Shown here: positions 44,803 to 52,589 of the stretch, piece after piece
How the letters are laid out: every line of letters begins with the position of its first letter
How positions within the stretch are numbered: the first letter of the stretch is position 1
NCBI GenBank assembly: GCA_033283175.1
Contig: JAWMQM010000002.1
Location: forward strand, 1-64,000
DNA length: 64,000 nt
DNA from: Pseudomaricurvus sp033283175
Lineage (GTDB): Bacteria; Pseudomonadota; Gammaproteobacteria; Pseudomonadales; Cellvibrionaceae
Direction: 5' to 3'
Notes under the pieces: model-generated
Database searches by the model: none
Told to the model about the DNA's origin: nothing
What the model saw: the letters and a program-made list of their open reading frames with translations, nothing else
Program-made: the position numbers and the translations under genes

Positions 44803-45609
44803 ATGGCCAACCCGGATACACTGTTTATTGTCGTTGATCCTACCCAGGATGAGCATATTGCCCTGCAGCGTGCGTTGATTACCTCCCGTCGTCGCACGGT
44901 GAAACCGAAGCTGAAAATTTTCGTGGGCGTAGACCCTGCAGCGACCTCCATGGACGCCGACAATCCGGATATTTATCGCGACAACCATTGGTTTGAAGCA
45001 CTGCGCCGCCCACTCGAGGAACAGCAGCTGGATTACACACTGGTAATCTGCTGGTCCACCGATTGGTATGAAGCGATTCTGCAGGCGGCGGAGAAAACCG
45101 ATCCGGATATGATCCTGTTGTCAGACTATTCGGCACAGCGTTCACGCAATCGCCTTACCGATAACAAGTGGCAGTTGATGCGTCACGCAAAATGTCCGGT
45201 GGTGATCTGTCGTCCTGGTGTTCCCAGCAAGCGTGAGGTGGTACTGGCCGCGGTTAAAATGCAGGATCGCTCCCCGGAGTATGAAGACCTGAATGCGCGC
45301 ATCCTGACTCGCGGCAAATGGCTGGCCGAGCACTACGATGCGGACTTCCATGTAGTGAACGCCTATTCGGACTCTCTGAACTACCCGGACCGCGGCAATA
45401 TGATGCGCAGTATCGGCATTGACGCGGAGAAGCTGCATATCCTGCAGGGGCCGGCGGATGAAGTGGTGTCCAAACTGGCTGAAGAGATTTCGGCGGATAT
45501 CGTGGTGATAGGTACCCTGCGTCGTAAAGGGCTGCTGATGGCCATGCGCGGGAATACCTCGGAGCGCGTGATGTCGGCCCTGAAAGTGGACGTGATGACT
45601 CTCAACTGA
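44803..45609 (+). CDS. uspE: Tandem-domain universal stress protein (UspE-like)
   Basis: A 268-residue cytosolic protein with two Usp domains. Domain 1 spans about 5-140 (LFIVVDPTQDEHIALQRALI ... MRHAKCPVVICRPG). Domain 2 spans about 145-268 (VVLAAVKMQDRSPEYEDLNA ... ISADIVVIGTLRRKG, NTSERVMSALKVDVMTL). The second domain keeps the G-x-N-T-S-E ending of UspE. UspE genes next to fnr are common in gammaproteobacteria, and here it is divergent from the hemN-like gene with an FNR box between. A role in survival under oxygen limitation is inferred. Confidence 0.88.
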   Translation: MANPDTLFIVVDPTQDEHIALQRALITSRRRTVKPKLKIFVGVDPAATSMDADNPDIYRDNHWFEALRRPLEEQQLDYTLVICWSTDWYEAILQAAEKTDPDMILLSDYSAQRSRNRLTDNKWQLMRHAKCPVVICRPGVPSKREVVLAAVKMQDRSPEYEDLNARILTRGKWLAEHYDADFHVVNAYSDSLNYPDRGNMMRSIGIDAEKLHILQGPADEVVSKLAEEISADIVVIGTLRRKGLLMAMRGNTSERVMSALKVDVMTLN

Positions 45610-45756
45610 GTTGTCGATAGTGTTTGCTGTCCGCCCGCCTGGTGTGGGCGGCAAGCGCAATCCCCAGGCTTGCCGGTAACGGTAGCACTGCACTCCTGAG
45701 CGGCCTGGTCCCGGTCTTGTCACCCCGCAACTCGCAGAGACCCCGCAGAGCGCCAT

Positions 45757-47640
45757 ATGGACAAAACGCCCCCCGACAAATCCTCAACGTCACAAAAGCC
45801 ACAGCTGCACCGCGACCCCTGGTTTATCTGGTTGGCGGCGGTCCTGTTCCTGCTTTACTACTTCAGTGTCTATCAGCAGCCCGCTCCCCCGGACACCATT
45901 TCCTACACGCAATTCGTCAAGGCGCTTGAGCAGCAGCGGGTTGCCAGTGTGGAGCTTCGCGGCTCCGAGGTGCTGGGTGTATACGGGGGCAGTAGCAGTA
46001 CGGGCAAGCGCGCAGACTTTCGTACCCGTATGCCGGCTTTTGCCGGTGATGACCTGCTGCAGCGACTGGAAGAGAGCGACGTGGATGTCACCGTACTCTC
46101 CGATGAGTCTCCGGTATGGCTCAGCATCCTGTTGGGATTTGTACCGTGGGTGCTGATGATCGCCCTGTTTGTGTTTCTCTCCCGCTCGCTGCAATCGCGT
46201 ATGGGCGGCGGAGGGCTGCTCAATTTCTCCCAGTCCAAAGCCCGTCGCTACCAGCGCAGTGACAGTGGTCCCACTTACGATGACGTCGCCGGCCTGGAGG
46301 GGGCCAAGCAGGATCTCGGCGACATTATTGCCTACCTTAAGGAGCCGGCGCGGTTTCAGGCGCTGGGCGCCAAGATTCCCAAGGGCGTACTGATGATGGG
46401 GGCTCCCGGTACCGGCAAGACCTTGCTGGCTAAGGCTACGGCCGCCGAGGCCGGTGTACCGTTTTTCTCCATCACCGGTTCCGAGTTTATCGAACTCTAT
46501 GTGGGGGTGGGTGCTTCGCGGGTGCGCGACATGTTCCAGATGGCTCGCAAGGAGGCTCCGGCGTTGATTTTTATCGATGAGATTGATTCAGTGGGGCGGG
46601 TGCGGGGCACAGGGCTTGGCGGTGGCAATGATGAGCGGGAGCAGACCCTGAACCAGATTCTCGCAGAGATGGACGGCTTTGAGCCCGAGGATGTCGTAGT
46701 GGTCCTGGCGGCCACAAACCGCCCTGACGTTCTGGACCCGGCGTTGCTGCGCCCCGGCCGTTTTGACCGCAAGGTGATTCTGGACCTGCCGGACAAAATC
46801 GCGCGGCGGGAGATCTTCAAGGTACACACCCGTCGCACGCCGCTGGCGGATGATGTCAGCCTGGATACACTTGCCAACCTCACTGTAGGTTTTTCCGGGG
46901 CGGACATTGAGAATTTGGTGAACGAAGCGGCACTGCGAGCCGCGCGTGAGCAGCATTCGAGCCTGAGCGCAGATGACTTTGCCCATGCGCGCGACAAGGT
47001 GCTGATGGGAGAGGAGCGCCCCCACCTGCTCAACCCCGGGGAACGCAAGCGTATCGCTTGCCACGAGGCCGGTCATGGCCTGGTGACCTGGTTTTCCCAC
47101 CACTCCGATCCTCTGCAGAAGATCAGCATTGTGCCGCGTGGGCGGGCGTTGGGGATGACGGAGCAGATGGCAAAAGAGGAGAGGCATAACTTTGATGAGC
47201 CCTATCTGCAGGATCGTCTGAAAATATTCCTCGCTGGCCGCGGCGCGGAAAAGCTGATGTTCGGCAACACCAGCTCCGGTGCGGCTGAAGATCTCAAGCA
47301 GGCGACCCGGCTGGCACGGCAGATGGTGGTGAACTGGGGAATGAGTGAGGCGCTGGGTCCCATTGGTTTTGCAGAGGGCGAGACACACCCTTTTCTGGGG
47401 CGCGAGCTGACAGAGCCAAGGCCCTACAGCGACGCGCTGGCGCAACAAATTGACAGCGAAGTTTCCCGGTTGCTCAAGCAGGCTGAAGGGGAGGTTCAAC
47501 AACTGCTGCAGGGGCACCGCACACAACTGCAGGCACTGATAGATGCGCTGCTGGAGCAGGAGTCCTTGCAGGCCGCAGAGATTGAGCAATGTCTGGGGCA
47601 GGCGGATAAGGGCGCACCGGCACAGGCCGGAAACGGGTAG
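45757..47640 (+). CDS. FtsH-type ATP-dependent zinc metalloprotease
   Basis: A membrane-bound AAA+ protease of 627 residues. Two membrane helices (about 22-38 and 121-141) flank a periplasmic domain. The AAA+ core has Walker A GAPGTGKT (215-222), Walker B FIDEID (272-277) and the second region of homology ATNRPDVLDPALLRPGRFDR. The protease has HEAGH (436-440) and SSGAAEDLKQATRLARQMV carrying the third zinc ligand. The N-terminal cytosolic stretch and the genomic place (not rrmJ-ftsH-folP) suggest a second FtsH paralogue rather than the housekeeping copy. A small cysteine-cluster gene follows 6 bases later. Confidence 0.92.
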   Translation: MDKTPPDKSSTSQKPQLHRDPWFIWLAAVLFLLYYFSVYQQPAPPDTISYTQFVKALEQQRVASVELRGSEVLGVYGGSSSTGKRADFRTRMPAFAGDDLLQRLEESDVDVTVLSDESPVWLSILLGFVPWVLMIALFVFLSRSLQSRMGGGGLLNFSQSKARRYQRSDSGPTYDDVAGLEGAKQDLGDIIAYLKEPARFQALGAKIPKGVLMMGAPGTGKTLLAKATAAEAGVPFFSITGSEFIELYVGVGASRVRDMFQMARKEAPALIFIDEIDSVGRVRGTGLGGGNDEREQTLNQILAEMDGFEPEDVVVVLAATNRPDVLDPALLRPGRFDRKVILDLPDKIARREIFKVHTRRTPLADDVSLDTLANLTVGFSGADIENLVNEAALRAAREQHSSLSADDFAHARDKVLMGEERPHLLNPGERKRIACHEAGHGLVTWFSHHSDPLQKISIVPRGRALGMTEQMAKEERHNFDEPYLQDRLKIFLAGRGAEKLMFGNTSSGAAEDLKQATRLARQMVVNWGMSEALGPIGFAEGETHPFLGRELTEPRPYSDALAQQIDSEVSRLLKQAEGEVQQLLQGHRTQLQALIDALLEQESLQAAEIEQCLGQADKGAPAQAGNG

Positions 47641-47646
47641 CAGGCC

Positions 47647-47904
47647 ATGCAGTGTCGCAAGGGCTGCGGTGCCTGCTGTATTGCGCCGCTGATTGTGCAA
47701 CCCATACCCGGCATGCCGGACGGCAAGCCGGCGGGAGTGGCCTGTGTCAACCTGGAACAGGCCGGCATGAGTTGCCGTATATGGGGGCAGGATAACTACC
47801 CGGTGTTCTGCCGTGATTTTCAGGCGGAGCGGGAATTCTGCGGTGATAGCCGTGAGCAGGCCCTGCACATTCTCGCGGAACTGGAAGCGAATACCCGTCC
47901 CTGA
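47647..47904 (+). CDS. YkgJ family cysteine-cluster protein
   Basis: An 85-residue protein with the cysteine pattern CRKGCGACCIAP near the start, CVNLEQAGMSCRIW in the middle and YPVFCRDFQAEREFCG near the end, typical of the YkgJ/UPF0153 zinc- or iron-chelating cluster domain. Function is unknown. It lies 6 bases after the FtsH paralogue and is probably translated from the same transcript. Confidence 0.85.
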   Translation: MQCRKGCGACCIAPLIVQPIPGMPDGKPAGVACVNLEQAGMSCRIWGQDNYPVFCRDFQAEREFCGDSREQALHILAELEANTRP

Positions 47905-47914
47905 GTCACAGTCG

Positions 47915-49636
47915 TCAGTGGTAGGCGGCTTGCAGAATGACGATCACCAGCAAAATAAACGATACCCACTGCCAGAACTGCACCGGATTACGCTCCAGCA
48001 ACGGTGGCCGGTGACGGCTGCTGAACGCGGCACTGGGCTTATGCAGGTCGTGCACAAACTCCGATACCTCTCTGTAGCGTCGCGTTGGATCCACTGCGGT
48101 TGCTTTTCTCAGCGTTTCATCCACCCACAGCGGTACTTGCAGTTCATCCGTCATGACTGAGTCGTAGGTGAGTTTGTTCTGCGCGGCGCGACTGCGGGTG
48201 CGGGCCACCGCGCTGCCGTAGGGAAACCGCCCCGACAGCATCTGGTAGGCGATGACCGCCAATGAATAGATGTCTGATGCGGGCGTGCCGGATTCCCCGA
48301 GGTAATGCTCAGGCGCAGTGTATTGCGCCGTGCCAGGCACCTGCGGGGGGAGCTCCGGCTGCAGCTCGGCCAGGCCAGCGACCCGCACGGCCCCGAAGTC
48401 AATAATTTTCACCGTGCCATCAGCGTCAATCATGATGTTGTTGGGGCGCAGGTCCTGGTGCAGCATCTCCTGGCGGTGAAAGGCCTGCAGGCCTTTGGCA
48501 ATTTGCGACACGATTGAACGGACGCTTTCCAGCGGCGCTTGCGGGTTGTCAATCATCCACTGTGCCAGGGTCTGTCCCTCGACAAATTCCGTCACCAGAT
48601 AGAGTGAATGACGTTGCCGCGACAGGGGCGGCGCCTTCAGTACGTGTGGGTTGTCGAGCCTGCGGGCGATCCACTCCTCCATCAGGAAATGTTCCAGGTA
48701 CTTCGGGTCGACGCTCATCTCCCTGGAGGGGGTTTTAATCACCACCTGCTCGCCGCTCTCCATATCCCGGGCGAGAAAAACGTGGCTGCGACTGCTGATA
48801 TAGAGCTCACGGGTGATTTGGTAGCCTTCAAACTCCATGCGCGGGCGCAGTTGTGGCGGCAGCGGCAGGTCGTGGCTATGTTGCTGCAGTTCCAGCAGGT
48901 TGCGTTCCGGCAGCTGCTTTATGTGTAGCAGTTGCACGGTCAGGTTGTCGTCACTGCCGGCGTCCAGTGCGCGCTCCACTATCGCGATTGCCGCCTGGTC
49001 AAGATCGTTATTGTGCTGCTGCAACAGCCCAACAATGACCTCGTCACTGACAAACTCGTAGACGCCGTCGGTAGCCAGCATAAAGGTATCGCCAGTTGCC
49101 ACTGGCAGTGACAGGTAGTCGAGCTCCACGGTCTGGTGAATGCCCAGGGCACGGGTAAGGTAGCTGCTCTCTGCGGATTCGTAATGTCGGTGGTCCTGGG
49201 TCAACTGCTCCAGTTGTCCGGCGTTGAGTTTGTAGACCCGGGCGTCACCGGCGTGAAAAACATGAGCGGTCGTGGATTTGATAATCAGGCCGCTGAAGGT
49301 ACAGATATAGCCTCTTTCCCGGTCAAAGCGGTGAGGGCTGTAGCGGGTCTGGGCGAAGAGCCAGGAGTTGGTGGCTTGCAGCACCCGCAGTGCCGAGCTT
49401 TTTACCGACCAGGATTCGGGGGTGCAGAAGTAGTCTTCGAGAAAGCTGCGCACGGAGGCGGTACTGGCTTCCTGGCTGACCTTGCTGCTGCTGATGCCAT
49501 CCGCCAGCGCAATAGCAATGCCCTTGGAGGTCAGCAGTGGTTCGTCAGGAATGTGGGTGCCGTGAAAATCCTGGTTGATGGATTTACGGCCAGCGCTGCT
49601 GTAAGCGCCGGTGGTGACCTGAAGTTGCTTGCGCAT
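47915..49636 (-). CDS. Bifunctional PP2C phosphatase / Ser-Thr protein kinase, membrane-tethered
   Basis: A 573-residue fusion. Residues about 1-245 are a PP2C-type phosphatase with its metal-binding aspartates (SINQDFHG, ALADGISSS, FHAGDARVY, LATDGVYE, GSDDNLTVQ). Residues about 270-535 are a Hanks-type kinase: VVIKTPS lysine, catalytic loop HQDLRPNNIM and IIDFGAVRV; the glycine loop is degenerate (ELYISSRSHVFLARD). One C-terminal helix (about 552-570) tethers it to the membrane. It follows a formate/nitrite channel gene by 59 bases with a GAGGAG ribosome-binding site. A similar kinase next to a nitrite/nitrate transporter is known in Pseudomonas, so regulation of nitrogen-oxide transport or assimilation is the likely context. 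Confidence 0.9.
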   Translation of the reverse strand: MRKQLQVTTGAYSSAGRKSINQDFHGTHIPDEPLLTSKGIAIALADGISSSKVSQEASTASVRSFLEDYFCTPESWSVKSSALRVLQATNSWLFAQTRYSPHRFDRERGYICTFSGLIIKSTTAHVFHAGDARVYKLNAGQLEQLTQDHRHYESAESSYLTRALGIHQTVELDYLSLPVATGDTFMLATDGVYEFVSDEVIVGLLQQHNNDLDQAAIAIVERALDAGSDDNLTVQLLHIKQLPERNLLELQQHSHDLPLPPQLRPRMEFEGYQITRELYISSRSHVFLARDMESGEQVVIKTPSREMSVDPKYLEHFLMEEWIARRLDNPHVLKAPPLSRQRHSLYLVTEFVEGQTLAQWMIDNPQAPLESVRSIVSQIAKGLQAFHRQEMLHQDLRPNNIMIDADGTVKIIDFGAVRVAGLAELQPELPPQVPGTAQYTAPEHYLGESGTPASDIYSLAVIAYQMLSGRFPYGSAVARTRSRAAQNKLTYDSVMTDELQVPLWVDETLRKATAVDPTRRYREVSEFVHDLHKPSAAFSSRHRPPLLERNPVQFWQWVSFILLVIVILQAAYH

Positions 49637-49695
49637 AATTGGGTTGGCGCCACTCCTCGGTAAAGGGGCGGCGCCGTTCCTTATTGCCTCCGGGA

Positions 49696-50508
49696 TCAGG
49701 CCAGGGTGCGGTTAGGGCTGGTGCGTACGTGAGTCAGGTACAGCGGCAGGCCCACCAACAGGAAGCCTCCGACCAGGTTACCCAGAGCCGTGGGGATTTC
49801 GTTCCACAGGAAGTAGTCCACGAGGGTGAAGTCACCACCCATAATCATGGAGAAGGGGAACAGGAACATGTTAACGATGGAGTGCTCGAAGCCCATGTAG
49901 AAGAAGAGCATGATGGGCATCCACATGGCGGCCATTTTGCTGGAGGCTGAGGTGGAGATCATGGCGCCCACGACACCCATCGATACCATCCAGTTACACA
50001 GCATGCCGCGGATAAAGATGGTGAACCAGCCGGACATCCCGTGCTCCTTGTAGCCCAGTGTGCGGGATTCACCGATATGGCTTACCTTCTCGGCAATCAC
50101 ACCGCCGTCCACGTTGTAGCCGTAGGTCAGGATAAAGGAGGCAAAAAAGGCGACCGTCAGCGCGCCACCAAAGTTACCGAGGAAAACCAAACCCCAATTG
50201 CGGAACACCTGGGACCAGGTGCATCCAGGGCGGCGGTCGATTACAGACAGGGGCACCAGTGTAAACACGCCGGTCAGCAGATCAAACTTCATCAGGTACA
50301 GCATGATAAAGCCAACCGGGAACAGGATAGCGCCTACCAGTGGGTTACCGGTTTTGACGGTAACGGTGATGGCGAAAAAGGCTGCCAGCGCCAGAATGGC
50401 ACCAGCCATAAAGGCCCTTACGACAGTGTCCTTGGCGGACATGTATATTTTGGATTCGCCCTGATCCACCATTTTGGTGGCGAATTCCGAAGGTTCAATG
50501 TATGACAT
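49696..50508 (-). CDS. Formate/nitrite transporter family channel (NirC/FocA-like)
   Basis: A 270-residue pentameric channel-type membrane protein with six helices. Family signatures are seen: GNPLVGAILFPVGFIMLYLM, FLGNFGGALTVAFFASFI, MLCNWMVSMGVVGAM and FYMGFEHSIVNMFLFPFSMI, containing the central histidine. The ATG chosen gives MSYIEPSEFATK; the frame runs further upstream into the hairpin. Because a PP2C-kinase follows, nitrite is a likely substrate, but sequence alone does not separate nitrite from formate. First gene of the pair. Confidence 0.92.
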   Translation of the reverse strand: MSYIEPSEFATKMVDQGESKIYMSAKDTVVRAFMAGAILALAAFFAITVTVKTGNPLVGAILFPVGFIMLYLMKFDLLTGVFTLVPLSVIDRRPGCTWSQVFRNWGLVFLGNFGGALTVAFFASFILTYGYNVDGGVIAEKVSHIGESRTLGYKEHGMSGWFTIFIRGMLCNWMVSMGVVGAMISTSASSKMAAMWMPIMLFFYMGFEHSIVNMFLFPFSMIMGGDFTLVDYFLWNEIPTALGNLVGGFLLVGLPLYLTHVRTSPNRTLA

Positions 50509-50530
50509 GGGGTAAACGCCTCTCAGGTCT

Positions 50531-50570
50531 TGTGGGTTGCAAAGGGCAGGTTGATCCTGCCTGCCCCACA
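50531..50570 (-). promoter_or_regulatory. Strong hairpin in the leader of the formate/nitrite channel gene
   Basis: TGTGGG ... CCCACA encloses GGCAGG-TTGAT-CCTGCC, giving a nested two-stem structure. It ends about 22 bases before the channel ATG, next to the GAGAGG ribosome-binding site. The flanking region to 50790 is AT-rich and presumably holds the promoter. A role in translation or transcript stability is inferred. Confidence 0.5.
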
Positions 50571-50791
50571 AGTGAGCAATGACCATGCCAGATGTACGGT
50601 AAATATATAAATCATTGAAATATATGGATATTTATTATTTTCGCCGGTCTTCAAGCTAAGCGTATGCCTTAATTTGTGTGACGTCATGGTGCTGAAAGGC
50701 ACTAAATCAGTGCTACAAGAATTTTAAGATGCCTAGACAATTAAAATAATCTTAATCTGAGCGCTAAATAGGTGCCCATCTGGGGGGTGAT

Positions 50792-51676
50792 CTATTCGTC
50801 TTTGGTGAGGCTGGTGCTGCGATTGCCCAGATAGACGGTGCCGACCCCGGCGCTGACCACCAGAGCTATGCCGGCCAGCGACAGTGTGCCAGGCAGGTGA
50901 TCCCAGAGTAGCCAGCCAAGCAGGCCGGAAAAGATCACTGCGAAGTAGCTCATCGGGGAGACAATGGAAGGCTTGGCGTAGCTGTAGGCCTTGGTGTACA
51001 GCCACATGGCAAGGAAAATGGACGTTCCTATATAAAGTAGATAAGGCACGGTGTGCCAGGGAACAGCTTGCCAGTGGAGTATCGCCAGCGGCAGACTCAG
51101 TAAAAACGACAACAGAAAATAGAAGAACATAATGGTACTGCTAGACTCGGTGGAGGAGAGTTGGCGGGTACCTACCATGGAGATTGCCAGCAGGGCGCCT
51201 GATGCAAGGCCGACCAGGTAATAGGCGTTAAAGGGAGTGCTTTGCTGTGGTTGCAGGATCAGTACTATCCCGATGAATCCCACGCTCAGGGGCAGCCAGC
51301 GACTTCGGGGCACCAGTACGCCGGCCCAGGCCAGTGTTACCAGGGGTACGAACAGTGGGGCGGTGTTGCGCAATAAGTTGGCGTCTACCAGGGGAATGCC
51401 GCTCAGGGCGGTATAATAGGCAAAGAAGCTCAGCCAGCCTCCGGCCCCGCGCAGTAGATGTGTGGCGGGACGCTGGCTGCGCCAGAGGGCAGGGCCGTTG
51501 CGCCACAGTAGGGGCAGCATGGCAATCAGGCAGATGCTGTACTGGACAAAAATAATCATCGACGCTCCCAGGTCGTCGCTGATCAATTTGCCGGCGGCAC
51601 CTGCGGTGCTGCCGACCAGGGCGCTGGCCAGTGCATAGAGGATACCGGCAGCCGGCTGGTTGGTGAGGGTGGACAT
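50792..51676 (-). CDS. DMT superfamily EamA transporter
   Basis: A 294-residue inner-membrane protein with ten helices and two EamA repeats. Features include GILYALASALVGSTAGAAGK, the first-repeat end ALSGIPLVDANLLRNTAPLF and the second-repeat end YAKPSIVSPMSYFAVIFSGL. Family members export or import amino acids, nucleotides or other metabolites; the substrate is not predictable. The ATG at 51676 (MSTLTNQPAAG) is used; the upstream extension is proline-rich and not conserved-looking. Confidence 0.88.
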   Translation of the reverse strand: MSTLTNQPAAGILYALASALVGSTAGAAGKLISDDLGASMIIFVQYSICLIAMLPLLWRNGPALWRSQRPATHLLRGAGGWLSFFAYYTALSGIPLVDANLLRNTAPLFVPLVTLAWAGVLVPRSRWLPLSVGFIGIVLILQPQQSTPFNAYYLVGLASGALLAISMVGTRQLSSTESSSTIMFFYFLLSFLLSLPLAILHWQAVPWHTVPYLLYIGTSIFLAMWLYTKAYSYAKPSIVSPMSYFAVIFSGLLGWLLWDHLPGTLSLAGIALVVSAGVGTVYLGNRSTSLTKDE

Positions 51677-51795
51677 GGGTGGCCCGGACAGTGGAGTGGG
51701 TTGGAGATCATAGCCACTTGACCGGAGCCGCACGAGTGATTTGTGAATCGGAGGCAGGAGGTTCTGCCTGACGATTCGGAAAAAGGATGGGTACG

Positions 51796-52506
51796 ATGCG
51801 GGACAGTTGTTTGAGGCGGGTGCTGGCGGTCCGGCGCAGCCTGTTGGGTTTGCTGTCACTGGGCCTGCTGTCGGTGGAGGCCGGTGCCGCCCCGCGCGCG
51901 ACAGCGCCGCTGATAGATCAGCAGTTGCTGGAGATGGTGGAAAAGGAGTACGGGCGCAGGGCTCGCAAGCGCGTAGAGACCTGGCAGCAATTGATGGCGG
52001 ATGTGGGTGCTCGTGTTGAACTGGCTGAATTGGAAAAAGTGAGGTCGGCCAATAACTTCTTTAACCGGATCGACTGGGTCAGTGATGAGAAGCACTGGGG
52101 GCAGGAAGATTACTGGGCCACCCCGGTGGAGACGTTGGCCACTAATGGGGGGGATTGCGAGGATTTCTCCATCGGTAAGTACTTTACGCTTAGTGATGAG
52201 GGGCTGGTATTGGACAAGCTGCGCATAACCTATGTTAAGGCGCTGGAGTACAATCAGGCCCACATGGTCTTGGCCTACTACCCGTCGCCGGATGCTGAGC
52301 CCTGGATTCTGGACAATATCAACAAGACCCTGCTGCCCGCATCTCAGCGGCCTGATCTGCTGCCTGTCTATGGCTTTAACGGGCTGGGGTTGTGGCTGGC
52401 CAAGGATCGCCATCGCCGAATCAGCAGTGATGTGCAGCAGAGCCTGCCTCAGTGGGGGGATCTGAATCGACGTCTGAGCGAGGAGCTGAAGGGTAGTCGG
52501 CCCTGA
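51796..52506 (+). CDS. lapG: LapG-like periplasmic transglutaminase-type cysteine protease
   Basis: A 236-residue exported protein with a signal peptide ending VEAGAA-PRATAP. It belongs to the bacterial transglutaminase-like cysteine protease family. The triad is visible: cysteine in NGGDCEDFSIGKYF, histidine in YNQAHMVLAYY and aspartate in PWILDNINK. In Pseudomonas LapG clips the LapA adhesin and is held inactive by LapD in the presence of c-di-GMP; LapD is usually adjacent, but here the neighbours are a DMT transporter and gltA. The ATG at 51796 is preferred (AGGA 8 bases upstream) to one at 51787. Confidence 0.85.
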   Translation: MRDSCLRRVLAVRRSLLGLLSLGLLSVEAGAAPRATAPLIDQQLLEMVEKEYGRRARKRVETWQQLMADVGARVELAELEKVRSANNFFNRIDWVSDEKHWGQEDYWATPVETLATNGGDCEDFSIGKYFTLSDEGLVLDKLRITYVKALEYNQAHMVLAYYPSPDAEPWILDNINKTLLPASQRPDLLPVYGFNGLGLWLAKDRHRRISSDVQQSLPQWGDLNRRLSEELKGSRP

Positions 52507-52547
52507 TCTGGAAGTTGCCGAAAGCGTTTTGTAGAAAATCTACAAAC

Positions 52548-52577
52548 AAAAAAGGCCGCACAAGTGCGGCCTTTTTT
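52548..52577. terminator. Bidirectional terminator between lapG and gltA
   Basis: AAAAAAGGCCGCA-CAAG-TGCGGCCTTTTTT: a perfect 13-bp stem with A/T arms that supply T-runs in both directions for these convergent genes. Confidence 0.95.
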
Positions 52578-52589
52578 GCGGGGTGTTGC

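Noticed and set aside
46588..47868. A 426-codon antisense frame over the FtsH paralogue
   Set aside because: Shadow of the sense gene with no domain.
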